From JANQPX01 sp050633905 (GTDB taxonomy: Bacteria; Pseudomonadota; Alphaproteobacteria; Geminicoccales; Geminicoccaceae): a DNA stretch of 64,000 nt. Positions 8,676-17,268 of this stretch are shown here, piece after piece. Both the position numbers and the translations under genes were made by a program. Location: assembly GCA_050633905.1 (NCBI GenBank), contig JBOEHJ010000020.1, positions 69,548 to 133,547 on the forward strand. The letters run 5' to 3'. Under the pieces are notes generated by a model, which was given only the letters and a program-made list of their open reading frames with translations, was not told the DNA's origin and did no database searches. Every line of letters starts with the position of its first letter. The first letter of the stretch is position 1.

Positions 8676-9398
8676 CTATAATGAGGCCACGAGCCGGGAC
8701 AGGGCCTCTCTGTCGAGACGGTAAATGTAGAAGCGCGCCGGCCTGCCTTCCAAAATCTGCGGATAATTGTCACGCACTTTGGATCGAATATCAGCCGGGT
8801 ATACCACCCATGGCTCGTTTTTTATCACGTTTCGTGCCTGAAGCAAGAGAATCCAAGGCTGAAGGCGCGCCACACCTTGGGGTTCAGGCTTTGGAACATA
8901 AAGGAAAATCCCGCCGAGCTCCTCGACGGCGTAGCGGTCGAGGAGCTCGATCAGCTCAAAGGCCCTCACACCCGACGGGCCAGGGTCGGATGGCGGTGCT
9001 GGCGAGCCTGCACCACCGGACCCGGACAAGGCACGCGGGATAGTGGCATTCTTGTAGCCAACCATGGCCATAATCACGCCGTCCACGGTCATGCGCTCGA
9101 TCGGTGACATCAGGCTGCCCGGCAGAGCCCCGCTCGCCGCTGAGGCGGCGAAAACCAAGCCGACGCCGACCAGGCAGCAGGTTCGCAGCCACCAACGATT
9201 GTCATGACGTGCTGCTCCATCCGCAAAGAGGAAGAAGCTGATGCGTAAGGCGATGGCGATGCAAACAGCGGCGATGAATCCGTTTGGAAGTCCGTCAAAT
9301 TCAGCGCGCAGGCTCGCAAATGTATCACCGCCGGAGGCAAAACTCAGCAATCCAATAGCAGCCGTCGGTAAACTCGGTTCCCAATAATCCCGCAACAT
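8676..9398 (-). CDS. Membrane protein of unknown function
   Basis: I do not recognise this 240-residue protein. ATG 9398 was chosen because GGGGAG precedes it at about seven bases. It has hydrophobic segments at about 41-58 and 72-92 and a weaker one near 103-113. A Gly/Ser/Pro-rich linker (GSGGAGSPAPPSDPGPSG) follows, then a soluble C-terminal domain of about 100 residues containing FELIELLDRYAVEELGG and ending in a basic stretch. No catalytic motif is visible. It is divergent from the Trp-rich protein and radical SAM pair and shares an intergenic region with two tandem palindromes, so all three may be co-regulated (inference). Confidence 0.6.
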   Translation of the reverse strand: MLRDYWEPSLPTAAIGLLSFASGGDTFASLRAEFDGLPNGFIAAVCIAIALRISFFLFADGAARHDNRWWLRTCCLVGVGLVFAASAASGALPGSLMSPIERMTVDGVIMAMVGYKNATIPRALSGSGGAGSPAPPSDPGPSGVRAFELIELLDRYAVEELGGIFLYVPKPEPQGVARLQPWILLLQARNVIKNEPWVVYPADIRSKVRDNYPQILEGRPARFYIYRLDREALSRLVASL

Positions 9399-9476
9399 GA
9401 ATGCTCTCCCCGAACATTTCACCTTGCATGCGTATAAAATCAACATATCACAATCAATGCAATTGTTACACTTTTA

Positions 9477-9504
9477 TTTACGCGTAAAACTTTGTTACGC
9501 GTAA
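9477..9504. promoter_or_regulatory. Two tandem palindromic operator-like sites
   Basis: TTTACGCGTAAA at 9477-9488 is a perfect 12-base palindrome. A second copy of its core TTACGCGTAA lies at 9495-9504, 17 bases downstream centre to centre. The pair sits in the 201-base divergent region between the membrane protein (start 9398) and the unknown protein (start 9600), the expected place for a dimeric regulator binding as a pair. No regulator gene is adjacent. Confidence 0.6.
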
Positions 9505-9599
9505 ATTTGATCTAAAATGGATAAGTGTGACTATGTCAGCTTCTGGACTGTTGGTTTCGATAGAGATAAGCTAAGCGGACTCTTTCTGGGGTATCGATT

Positions 9600-11036
9600 G
9601 TGGGCAGAAGCAGGACGAAGGATAAATCATCCGCGGAGCTGCAGGCCGAACGGGTCACGGCAGCCCTCGAAGAAGCTGACCGCACCGGCCACTCACCTGT
9701 CCATCTGCGCGACAATCCCGGACAATTTCTCCGCGACATGTACGAAGTCTGGCACCATCAGGGCGGCAAGGAAGGCGGCCGTTGGCGTAACAGCATCCGT
9801 AAAATGCGTGACGAGTGGCTAGTCGGGCGAAATGCCGTGCCGTCTTTGCATCCAAAATTGATGGGACGGGTGAAACTGACGCGTTCCGACGCGCGGGCGT
9901 TGCTAGACTTATTTCTTGGGCGGTGGCGATGGGCAAATGGCGATGCCCAGCAGAGCTTGACGACGAAGGATGGTTACATTGGCTTTAATACTCTTAAACA
10001 AAAGAAACTACGCGAGATCGTCCTCGACGACATGACGAAAACCTCGGCGCATCGTGGAGGGTTCCACTTACCGCCGCAGACCGACCAACGCGAAAGCTTA
10101 CAGGAGACGGAACGCCGTTGGGTCGACATCGAAAAGGTGGTCCGTGAATGTGATGCCTTGATCACGCTTAGCCGTCACAAGATAGCGGTCGGCGCCACGC
10201 CTTGGCAGACGATCAGAAGCGTCTGGCACATGTTTAATCATCTGTATGAGCATGATGAACGTCAGGGCTTTCCCGATCGACAGTTCATCTGGATCATCGA
10301 CCTTGGCAGCCGGGAAGTTGAGCAACCCGCAGCCTTCGAAGAATACTTCAATGCAGGACTTCTTGCCCTTCAACTGGCAAGTTTCGCAAATTTCGACACG
10401 ACCAAAGACAGTAGCCTGCCACCAATGCGAGCATTTTTTCCAAGATTAACCATAAGCTCCTCAGCTCGCCGCGATGAGCTTTGGCGATGGCTGGTTGATA
10501 GGGCCGTGGTCGTGGTGCAAAATTTGCGGCTTGAGGAATTTAATGCTTTTCATGGAGACGAGGAAGATCGCCTGAGCGCGGTTCGACTCAAGGATGTCGG
10601 CGTGACCGCCGAACACATCCTCCCGAGCACCACGCCGCGGATCTGGGGCCGCGAACTACGTCAGCTCTATGGCAAGGAGATTTCCGCTTCCGATGCAACC
10701 TTCACCGTTTTCATGCGGGAAACGCCATGGGCCGTTGGTGAAAACCAACACTCAATTCGTTATTTCGCGCATACGCCGCTTAGGGTGACCAAGGATAAAG
10801 GCATCCCATCGCCCACATCCGCTCAATGGGTCACCCGCTCCGTGGAGCTGAAAGCGCCAGACACCAACTACGATGACGCTTTTCGGCTGCTGCATTGGGC
10901 GGCTCGCTATCGCTTGGAAGAAGGCGATCAAGAGGCCGCCGAGATCGGCTGGGAGGCCCTCGCCTATCTCCGCAAAATTGGATTTCGAGCCTTGAAACTG
11001 CCAACCTTTTTGAAACTATTTTCAGCTAATGGTTAA
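9600..11036 (+). CDS. Trp-rich protein of unknown function, upstream of a radical SAM gene
   Basis: A 478-residue protein that I cannot assign to a family. The start is GTG 9600, with GGGG eight bases upstream. It has no signal peptide or membrane helix, a basic N-terminus (MGRSRTKDKSSAELQAERV), and an unusually high tryptophan count, 16 by eye, often in pairs with Arg (GRWRN, GRWRW, ELWRWLVDR). A central block around DRQFIWIIDLGSREVEQPA looks like a folded alpha/beta core, and the C-terminus is helical. No zinc, nuclease or ATPase motif is evident. The radical SAM gene follows on the same strand after 167 bases, so a functional pairing is plausible but the gap is too long to assume one transcript. 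Possible roles include substrate, partner or effector of the radical SAM enzyme; none is shown. Confidence 0.65.
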   Translation: MGRSRTKDKSSAELQAERVTAALEEADRTGHSPVHLRDNPGQFLRDMYEVWHHQGGKEGGRWRNSIRKMRDEWLVGRNAVPSLHPKLMGRVKLTRSDARALLDLFLGRWRWANGDAQQSLTTKDGYIGFNTLKQKKLREIVLDDMTKTSAHRGGFHLPPQTDQRESLQETERRWVDIEKVVRECDALITLSRHKIAVGATPWQTIRSVWHMFNHLYEHDERQGFPDRQFIWIIDLGSREVEQPAAFEEYFNAGLLALQLASFANFDTTKDSSLPPMRAFFPRLTISSSARRDELWRWLVDRAVVVVQNLRLEEFNAFHGDEEDRLSAVRLKDVGVTAEHILPSTTPRIWGRELRQLYGKEISASDATFTVFMRETPWAVGENQHSIRYFAHTPLRVTKDKGIPSPTSAQWVTRSVELKAPDTNYDDAFRLLHWAARYRLEEGDQEAAEIGWEALAYLRKIGFRALKLPTFLKLFSANG

Positions 11037-11203
11037 TCAATTGACAAGAATTTCATGTGATGATAAGCGCTCTTTGGGTTTCGCGACCAGCACACCCTTT
11101 CGGTAGAAAAAATGATTCGAATTTTAGCGAATTTCGATATGGGATTAGACCAGAACTTTATGTACTTTCAGGTGCTGAATTTGCATTTGGAGGATAAAAT
11201 TCA

Positions 11204-12178
11204 ATGAGTTGGGGTGCGGCATTACCTGTCAGCGGAGAACTCGACTACGTCGAAGGAGGTCGTGCAGGTTTAGAAGCCAAGTCGATCATCACGTTAATTG
11301 TTCCTGCACCAAGCGGCTGTAATCTTAATTGTGCTTTTTGCTATATCAAACAGAGAAATGAAAAAGCTAAAGTCATCGATCTCTTATTTAGAGATTACAC
11401 TAAATTCATACTTTCTGTAACGGTCCAAAAATCGATCGGTGCCATTTGCATTCAAGGTTACGAGCCACTTTTACCCGAATCGTTTGTCTATACCAGCGCG
11501 GTTCTTGCCACAGGTAAACATCTCGGTATTCCAACCAGCTTCGTTACCAACGGCACCCATCTCCGACAGCATGTACCGGCTTTGTCCAAGCTTCGCCCCG
11601 CACGGATTGCGGTAAGCTTGGACAGTGCCGAGGCGGCTGTGCATGACAAGGCGAGAGGCAAGGTTGGCGCTTTCGACGATACGCTGGCTGGCTTGCAGTA
11701 TGCCTTGAATGTGCCTGCTCTGAAAAAAGCGCTCGTCGTGACGTCGATCTTGATGCCGAAGAAGCGGGATCGGTTGACGGGGATGCCGAAGCTGCTTTCT
11801 GAGCTTGGGATCGATCGCTGGGTGGTGAATGCGCTGGTCAAGGTTGGCAAGGGCGACAAACTCGGCGGGCCTGCTGGTGAGCGTCAGGCGATTTTGGATG
11901 ATCTTCTCGTATTGAAGGCCGAAGCGGATCGCTATGGCATCGATATGGTGGTCGACGATGAGTTCGGGCGACTTACTGATGACGACCGCGCGAAAAAGCT
12001 CATGGAGGTCGAGGCGCTTCGAATCAAGCGGCTGGTGCAGCCGGAGGGGGTTTATCGCCTGGTACCGACGGGACATTGTTCCAAGGGTATCGATATTCTG
12101 AAACCCATCCATGACAACACACCGATCTGGGATCCGAAGACTGATGCGGGTGCGTTTTTGGCGTCTATGTCGGATTAA
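11204..12178 (+). CDS. Radical SAM enzyme of unknown substrate
   Basis: A 324-residue radical SAM protein. ATG 11204 has GGAGG upstream. The [4Fe-4S] motif CNLNCAFC lies at residues 39-46 (Cys39, Cys43, Cys46). The partial barrel follows, with a SAM-contact motif IQGYEPLLPE in place of the common GGEP, then SFVTNGTHL and IAVSLDS. The C-terminus has only one cysteine (Cys292, in TGHCSKGID), so there is no complete SPASM or twitch domain for extra clusters. The reaction type and substrate cannot be read. The first 250 bases are clearly more A+T rich than the rest, a possible sign of different origin. It lies downstream of the unknown Trp-rich protein and converges on rsmE with 20 bases between stops. 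Confidence 0.85.
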   Translation: MSWGAALPVSGELDYVEGGRAGLEAKSIITLIVPAPSGCNLNCAFCYIKQRNEKAKVIDLLFRDYTKFILSVTVQKSIGAICIQGYEPLLPESFVYTSAVLATGKHLGIPTSFVTNGTHLRQHVPALSKLRPARIAVSLDSAEAAVHDKARGKVGAFDDTLAGLQYALNVPALKKALVVTSILMPKKRDRLTGMPKLLSELGIDRWVVNALVKVGKGDKLGGPAGERQAILDDLLVLKAEADRYGIDMVVDDEFGRLTDDDRAKKLMEVEALRIKRLVQPEGVYRLVPTGHCSKGIDILKPIHDNTPIWDPKTDAGAFLASMSD

Positions 12179-12198
12179 CCGTCTTATCAACGAAGACT

Positions 12199-12981
12199 TC
12201 AGCCGCCCCCCCGCTCAGAACTAATCCTAAGTCGCGCCGCGGTCGCTGACCGCGCGCGCCAGGTGGCCAGTGCCGTCAGCGCGGCTGTCTCGGCGCGGAG
12301 GATGTTGGGGCCTAGGTCGATTTTTTTGACGGCCGGGTGGTTGTCGAGCATGTCCAGCTCCGCTGGCTCGAAACCGCCTTCTGGGCCGATCAGGAAGGCT
12401 GTGCTCTTGGTTGGATCGAGGGCGCCGAGGATCGGCTCGCCGCCGCCGGTTTCATCGCCGACGTAAAGCGGGGCATCGCCAGCCCAGTTTTTTAGGACCT
12501 GCTCAAGCCCCAGTAGTTCTTCAATGCCGGGAAGCGTCAGTCGACCGCACTGCTCCGCCGCTTCGATCGTCATCGCCCGCAGCCGTGCTGCGTTGACGCG
12601 GTCGATGATCGACCTTCGGGTCTGAACAGGGATCAGACGGGTAACACCAAGTTCCGTCGCCTTTTCCACCAGCATGTCGAGCTTCGACTTTTTGATCGGG
12701 GCAAAAAGGAGCGTCGGGCCTGGCTCCGGTTCCTGAGGGCGGGTTTGTTCGATAACTTTGAGCGTGCAGCGGCGACGTTCGGCCATGGTGATCGCCGCCA
12801 GCCATTCGCCGTCGATCCCATTGAACAGGAGAACCCTGTCCCCCACCCGCCCGCGCATGACATCCAAAAGGTAATGCGCCTGCGCCCGATCAAGCTCGAT
12901 CTCAGTCCGGGCTGCAAGACCACCTTGCCCTTGCATAAAAAGACGAGCTTTGGTGGAGGGAATGCTGCTTGTTCGGGACAT
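12199..12981 (-). CDS. rsmE: 16S rRNA (uracil-1498-N3)-methyltransferase RsmE
   Basis: A 260-residue SPOUT-class methyltransferase that methylates U1498 of 16S rRNA. The N-terminal PUA-like part (RLFMQGQ...YLLDVMRGRVGDRVLLFNG) and the C-terminal trefoil-knot signatures FLIGPEGGFEPAE and LGPNILRAETAALTAL are intact. The lysine-rich KKSKLDMLVEKATELGVTRLIPV stretch is typical. Length is normal for the family. It is divergent from ubiA and overlaps its upstream region, an arrangement common in Alphaproteobacteria. Confidence 0.95.
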   Translation of the reverse strand: MSRTSSIPSTKARLFMQGQGGLAARTEIELDRAQAHYLLDVMRGRVGDRVLLFNGIDGEWLAAITMAERRRCTLKVIEQTRPQEPEPGPTLLFAPIKKSKLDMLVEKATELGVTRLIPVQTRRSIIDRVNAARLRAMTIEAAEQCGRLTLPGIEELLGLEQVLKNWAGDAPLYVGDETGGGEPILGALDPTKSTAFLIGPEGGFEPAELDMLDNHPAVKKIDLGPNILRAETAALTALATWRARSATAARLRISSERGGG

Positions 12982-13004
12982 GCCGGGAGGCTAGAAGTGT
13001 TGAC

Positions 13005-13925
13005 ATGGCAAGGCAAGCTTTCGATCGCCAAGGCGTGGTTTTGGACCGCGAACTCAGCTGGATGGACCGCTGGCTGCCGGCCTGGCTTCGGCCTTACGGC
13101 GTGCTCGCACGCTGGGATCGGCCGATCGGGGCCTGGCTGTTGCTCTGGCCTTGCTGGTGGGGTCAGGCATTGGCGCCGGGCTGGCCGAGCTTATGGCTGG
13201 CTTTCCTGTTCCTGATCGGCGCCTTTGCCATGCGTGGCGCCGGCTGCACCATCAACGACATGACCGATCGCAACCTGGACGCCAAGGTCGAGCGCACCCA
13301 AAACCGGCCGCTGGCGAGCGGCGCGCTGACGCTGTCGCGGGCCTTGCTCTTCCTCGGTGCCCAGCTTTTGATTGGGTTGGCTGTTCTTGTGCAGCTCAAT
13401 ATTGCCGCTGCACTCGTCGCGATCGCAGCTCTGCCACTGGTCGTGGCCTATCCTTGGATGAAGCGGATTACCTGGTGGCCGCAGCTGTTTCTCGGGATCA
13501 CGTTTAAATGGGGGGCACTGGTCGGCTGGACGGCGGCGACCGGCTCGCTTGGCTGGCCGGCTGTGTTTTTATATCTTGGCGGGATCTTTTGGACGCTGGG
13601 CTACGACACCATCTATGCTCATCAGGATAAGGCGGATGATGCGTTGATCGGGGTGAAATCCACGGCGAGGCGTCTGGGCTCGGCGACATCTATTTGGTTA
13701 TGGGGATTTTATGGGTTTTCTCTACTTTTCCTTGCGATCGCAGGCAGCCTTGTTGGGATGAGCTGGCTCTTTTATGTCGCGCTCTTTCTGGTGGCCGCTC
13801 ACTTTGTCTGGCAGATCCGAACGCTGGACATCAATGATCCGGACAATTGCCTGGCGCGCTTCAGAAGTAACCGCGAGGCCGGTCTTTTGGTGATGATCGC
13901 CCTCCTCGCCGGCAAGACCCTCTGA
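13005..13925 (+). CDS. ubiA: 4-hydroxybenzoate octaprenyltransferase UbiA
   Basis: A 306-residue membrane prenyltransferase that attaches the polyprenyl tail to 4-hydroxybenzoate in ubiquinone synthesis. The first Asp-rich motif is NDMTDRNLDAKVERTQNRPLASG and the second is YDTIYAHQDKADD; both bind prenyl diphosphate through magnesium. Seven or more hydrophobic helices are spread along the length. ATG 13005 gives a family-normal N-terminus; a longer frame from 12969 overlaps the divergent rsmE start and lacks support. It is followed after two bases by ycjX. Confidence 0.95.
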   Translation: MARQAFDRQGVVLDRELSWMDRWLPAWLRPYGVLARWDRPIGAWLLLWPCWWGQALAPGWPSLWLAFLFLIGAFAMRGAGCTINDMTDRNLDAKVERTQNRPLASGALTLSRALLFLGAQLLIGLAVLVQLNIAAALVAIAALPLVVAYPWMKRITWWPQLFLGITFKWGALVGWTAATGSLGWPAVFLYLGGIFWTLGYDTIYAHQDKADDALIGVKSTARRLGSATSIWLWGFYGFSLLFLAIAGSLVGMSWLFYVALFLVAAHFVWQIRTLDINDPDNCLARFRSNREAGLLVMIALLAGKTL

Positions 13926-13927
13926 CC

Positions 13928-15367
13928 ATGGCAAGTTGGTTGGACTGGGTCGATCCGAAAAACCTGCCGGCGGTACCGGGGGTCAAGAGCCTCACCCAGG
14001 ATGTCGAGGATCTGGTCAATCTCACCCTAAACCGCACGATCCGTCTTGCGGTGACCGGCCTACGGCAAAGTGGCAAGACCGTCTTCATCACAACGGCCGT
14101 GCATCATCTTCTCTCCGGCCAGGAGCTTCCTTTTTTCACACCGGCAAAGCAAAAGCGGCTGCTGGGTGCGCGCCTGCTGCCGCAGAATGTCGGCAGCCTG
14201 CCGAGTTTTCCCTATGAAGGCGGCCAGGCGTCGCTCAGCTCGGAGCCGCCACGCTGGCCAGCCCCGACGCAAGGGCTCTCCTCGCTCAGGCTTGAGCTAC
14301 GCATCGCTAATACCGGCTTCATCGCGCGCCAGCTTGGTGATTATCGAAGCCAGCAGGTAGAAATCATCGATTATCCGGGCGAATGGTTGCTGGATCTGCC
14401 GATGATGGAGCAGACCTTCGAGGAATGGTCCGCAGCCATGCTGGATCTGGCCAAAGCGCCAATGCGAGAACCCCTGGCCAAGGATTGGCTGGCGGCGATC
14501 CATCAGGAACAGGGTGATGCCGAAAGCGGGCCGATGTCCGGATCGGTGCGGGACCGCGCAGCAACGCTGGCCGGACTCTATCGGCGCTATCTGGAAGACG
14601 CCCAGGCGGCGGGCTTCAGCCTCTTGCAGCCAGGCCGCATGACCATGCCAGGGGATATGGCGGGTGCCGAGCATCTCAATTTCTGCCCGATGATGCCCGA
14701 AGCATCCGGCGGGCGGCTCTATGAGACCATGAGCGATCGCTTCGAGCATTATCGGGATCGGGTGGTGCGGCCATTCTACACTGATCATTTCAGCCGCTTC
14801 GATCGGCAGATCGTGCTGGTCGACCTGCTGAGCAGCCTGAACCGCGGCCGCGACGTGTTCGAGGACACGCAAAACGCGTTGAAGACCGTGCTCAGGAGTT
14901 TTCGTTATGGCCCCAGCAGCCTGCTCACGCGGCTCTTTCGCCCACAGATCGAGACGCTCCTGTTCGCCGCGACCAAGGCGGACCATGTCGCCCATAACCA
15001 GCATCATAATCTTCGATTGATGTTGGAACAGATGGTGTTCGATGCGGCGGGCTCTGCCCGTTTTGAGGGCATCCAGCCTGTGTTCATGGCACTTGCCTCG
15101 CTGCGTTCGACCGACATGGTCAAAACCGATCATCACGGCCAGATGCTTTCCTGCGTGCGCGGTCATCTAAAGGGCGAGGATCGTGAGACCGTGTTATTCC
15201 CCGGCGAAATCCCGCCCGATTTGCCAGGGGACGATGACTGGGCCGAAGACCGCTTCCGCTTTCGCGATTTCGCACCGCGCCGCCTTCGTCCGAACGGTGC
15301 GGAACACCAACAGCATATCCGGCTCGATCAGGCCTTGGACGTGCTCCTGAGCGATCGCCTCAAATGA
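13928..15367 (+). CDS. ycjX: YcjX-family predicted GTP/ATP-binding protein
   Basis: A 479-residue protein of the YcjX/DUF463 family. The P-loop GLRQSGKT is at 44-51, followed by TVFITTAVHHLLSG. The family motifs QVEIIDYPGEWLLDLPM (a switch-II-like aspartate) and DRQIVLVDLLSSLNRGRDVFEDT are visible. In enterobacteria the homologue belongs to the envelope-stress Psp regulon; that role is not shown here. It overlaps ycjF by four bases (ATGA), so they are translationally coupled, and it follows ubiA by two bases. Confidence 0.92.
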   Translation: MASWLDWVDPKNLPAVPGVKSLTQDVEDLVNLTLNRTIRLAVTGLRQSGKTVFITTAVHHLLSGQELPFFTPAKQKRLLGARLLPQNVGSLPSFPYEGGQASLSSEPPRWPAPTQGLSSLRLELRIANTGFIARQLGDYRSQQVEIIDYPGEWLLDLPMMEQTFEEWSAAMLDLAKAPMREPLAKDWLAAIHQEQGDAESGPMSGSVRDRAATLAGLYRRYLEDAQAAGFSLLQPGRMTMPGDMAGAEHLNFCPMMPEASGGRLYETMSDRFEHYRDRVVRPFYTDHFSRFDRQIVLVDLLSSLNRGRDVFEDTQNALKTVLRSFRYGPSSLLTRLFRPQIETLLFAATKADHVAHNQHHNLRLMLEQMVFDAAGSARFEGIQPVFMALASLRSTDMVKTDHHGQMLSCVRGHLKGEDRETVLFPGEIPPDLPGDDDWAEDRFRFRDFAPRRLRPNGAEHQQHIRLDQALDVLLSDRLK

Positions 15368-16365
15368 GAACAAAAGACCCTGTTGCGCCTTTTGAGCTGG
15401 ATCCCGCCAAGCTGAAACCTGGCGATATCGAACTGCTGCAGCCGGAACCTGACGGGCCACTCCCAGCGCCGCTTGCCCCGTTGATCGAGCCGGACGAGCC
15501 TAAAAACCGCTCCTGGCTCCGTCTGCTGGTGGGGGCCGGCTCGCTGTTCGTGCTCGGTCTCCTCGGCCTCGATGCTTATGATGCCGCGGTCGAGCTGTTT
15601 ACGCGCTCCGTTTGGCTTGGCGGCGCTTTCTCGCTTCTTCTCGGCCTGGTCGCTGCGGGGGCGATCGGCGTTGTCGGGCGTGAGGTTCTCAGCCTTCGGC
15701 GCCTCGGTAAGGTTGATGATCTGCGCATTGAAGGCGAGCGCTTGATGGTCTCCGAGGCCCATGGCCAGGCAGAGGATTTCCTACGCAAGGTCGAAAAGCT
15801 CTATCGGGATCGTCAGGATCTCGACCAGCCGATTTGGCGTTTTCACGACCAGGCAAGCGATGCGCTGAATGACCGCGAGCGCCTCGAATTGTTTGCCCAT
15901 CACGTCTTCAGCCCGATGGACCGGGCGGCCTATCAGATCGTGAAAACCAGCGGACGGGATATAGCGGTGCTGACAGCCCTTACCCCGATCGGCGCGCTGG
16001 ATAGCCTGATCGTCATGGTGCGCACCGTCAGCATGATGCGCGGGATTGCCAAGCTCTACGGTGTGCGGCCGGGTTTCAGCGCCACCCTTCGTCTCGCGAG
16101 GCGCGGTGTGCGCAATATCGTCATTGCCGGTGTCGGCGAGCTGATCAGCCACGCTGCAGTGGAGACGGCCGGTGCTTCCCTGCTTCGCGTGCTCTCAGCA
16201 AGAGCAGGGCAAGGAGCGGTGAACGGTTTACTCGCCGCGCGCATCGGTCTCTCAATCATGCAGATTTGCCGCCCGCTACCCTTTGCAGAAGACGAACTGC
16301 CATCTCTGAAAAAGCTGCGTACCGAGATCATGAAAGAGCTGGGCGAATCCAAAGCGACCGATTGA
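15364..16365 (+). CDS. ycjF: YcjF-family (DUF697/TIGR01620) inner-membrane protein
   Basis: A 333-residue membrane partner of YcjX. The first 55 residues are hydrophilic and Pro-rich; two membrane segments follow (about 57-75 and 83-101). The C-terminal DUF697 region has VLTALTPIGALDSLIVMVRTVSMMRGIAKLYGVRPG and the conserved GARNIVIAG-like stretch (here GVRNIVIAGVGELISHAA). It starts in the ATGA overlap with ycjX. The function in the family is unproved; it usually co-occurs with YcjX. Confidence 0.9.
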   Translation: MRTKDPVAPFELDPAKLKPGDIELLQPEPDGPLPAPLAPLIEPDEPKNRSWLRLLVGAGSLFVLGLLGLDAYDAAVELFTRSVWLGGAFSLLLGLVAAGAIGVVGREVLSLRRLGKVDDLRIEGERLMVSEAHGQAEDFLRKVEKLYRDRQDLDQPIWRFHDQASDALNDRERLELFAHHVFSPMDRAAYQIVKTSGRDIAVLTALTPIGALDSLIVMVRTVSMMRGIAKLYGVRPGFSATLRLARRGVRNIVIAGVGELISHAAVETAGASLLRVLSARAGQGAVNGLLAARIGLSIMQICRPLPFAEDELPSLKKLRTEIMKELGESKATD

Positions 16366-16442
16366 GGCCTTTAGCGCTTTGGGCTGGAACGGAACCGACC
16401 TAAAGAGCGTGGCTGAGAGGCAGCTGAAACAAGTTCCGGCAC

Positions 16443-16470
16443 AAAAAAGTCCAAAAAAAATCCAAAAAAA
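16443..16470. other. Phased A-tracts, predicted intrinsic DNA bend
   Basis: Three A-tracts of 6, 8 and 7 bases at 16443-16448, 16453-16460 and 16464-16470 are spaced about 11 bases centre to centre, each separated by TCC or GTCC. Helically phased A-tracts bend DNA and often lie upstream of strong promoters. Confidence 0.5.
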
Positions 16471-16559
16471 TCCGAATGAATAAATGCGGAATAAATGATC
16501 AATACCGACGTTAATCTTAGTGACTGGCCTGGGGCAGAGCATGGCTTGATCCACTTCCA

Positions 16560-16854
16560 ACCCGTGGGAGATTAGGATGCTCAGCAGGCTGACCGATCCT
16601 TTCGAGGAGACGGTTGAATGCTCGGACAGTCCGACGTTACTGAGGCTAGGATGATCAATCAGGCGCTCGTTGAATCATCTCCTTGGGACGACGTAATGAG
16701 GTTCGGATGTCGACACTCTGTATGGGTGTCTTGAAATGACCCTGAAAGCGAAGAGGACGCGCTTTTAGGGCCGTTTGAGAGACTAGTCTGGGCATCATCT
16801 GAACCGATATCAGCCGACGCATCGCCCCTTTAAGATGCGTCGGCTCTTTTTTTT
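16560..16854 (+). ncRNA. Candidate structured non-coding RNA ending in a strong terminator
   Basis: Between ycjF and the lipoprotein gene there are about 590 bases without a credible gene. This part contains several hairpins: ACCGATCCTTTCGAGGAGACGGT (a stem with a TTCG loop), GACACTCTGTATGGGTGTC, and CCCTGAAAGCG paired with CGCTTTTAGGG (16740-16770). It then ends in a perfect terminator. A terminator 450 bases after ycjF is too far to be its ordinary 3' end, so an independent transcript is suggested. I checked by eye for the conserved signatures of RNase P, SRP RNA and tmRNA and saw none; a 6S-like RNA is not excluded. The 5' end is unknown. Confidence 0.3.
16812..16854 (+). terminator. Rho-independent terminator
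   Basis: AGCCGACGCATC (16812-16823) and GATGCGTCGGCT (16834-16845) form a perfect 12-base stem with a ten-base loop, followed by C and eight T residues (16847-16854). Confidence 0.9.
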
Positions 16855-16953
16855 ATCAAGAACCGGTGATCGGTGTCTGATGAAAGAAGCGTTCAACGAG
16901 AAAAGCATAGGTGTTCTGACACCATCGTCGGGCTTTCAAGGAGGGAAAATCCC

Positions 16954-17124
16954 ATGAATACCCGAGCAATCCACAGCCCTAATTTGTCCATACTGACGCT
17001 TTGTGCTCTTTTGGCGCTAAGCCTGATGCTCGCTGCTTGCGGTGAACAGAGCGGCGACCAGCAAAGTTCCACACCAGCACCGGAACAATCGAGCGAGAGC
17101 ACGACCACGACCACGACCGAGTAA
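16954..17124 (+). CDS. Small lipoprotein
   Basis: A 56-residue lipoprotein. AAGGAGG at 16938-16944 is nine bases before ATG 16954, an ideal ribosome site that fixes the start. The N-terminus is hydrophobic with a lipobox LMLAAC, so the mature protein would be a lipidated Cys followed by only about 30 residues rich in Ser, Gln, Glu and Thr, ending in a run of six threonines and Glu. There is no fold in so short a tail, and I recognise no family. It has its own strong terminator 100 bases downstream, and with the upstream terminator forms an isolated transcription unit. Function unknown; such peptides may be envelope spacers or stress-induced. Confidence 0.75.
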   Translation: MNTRAIHSPNLSILTLCALLALSLMLAACGEQSGDQQSSTPAPEQSSESTTTTTTE

Positions 17125-17223
17125 GCCTTTCCCTGGGAAAGCGGTCGCCTTTCCTTTGAGCGCGGTCCTATCGCATTCCCTGCTAGCCCGTTGGTTACGT
17201 GCCTGAGCGGGTCATGAATGATC

Positions 17224-17255
17224 GGGGTGATGATCGCGGATCATCACCCCTTTTT
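17224..17255 (+). terminator. Rho-independent terminator of the lipoprotein gene
   Basis: GGGGTGATGATC (17224-17235) and GATCATCACCCC (17239-17250) pair perfectly over 12 bases around a three-base loop, followed by TTTTT. The T-tract is on the plus strand only, so it serves the lipoprotein gene, not gltB. Confidence 0.9.
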
Positions 17256-17268
17256 CTTGTCGGAAGAA

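Noticed and set aside
11041..11070. Promoter TTGACA with a -10 before the radical SAM gene
   Set aside because: The -35-like hexamer is present but no -10 hexamer fits at 16-18 bases, so it is not called.
16560..16854. RNase P RNA, SRP RNA or tmRNA
   Set aside because: Looked for their conserved blocks by eye and found none; kept only as an unassigned structured region.
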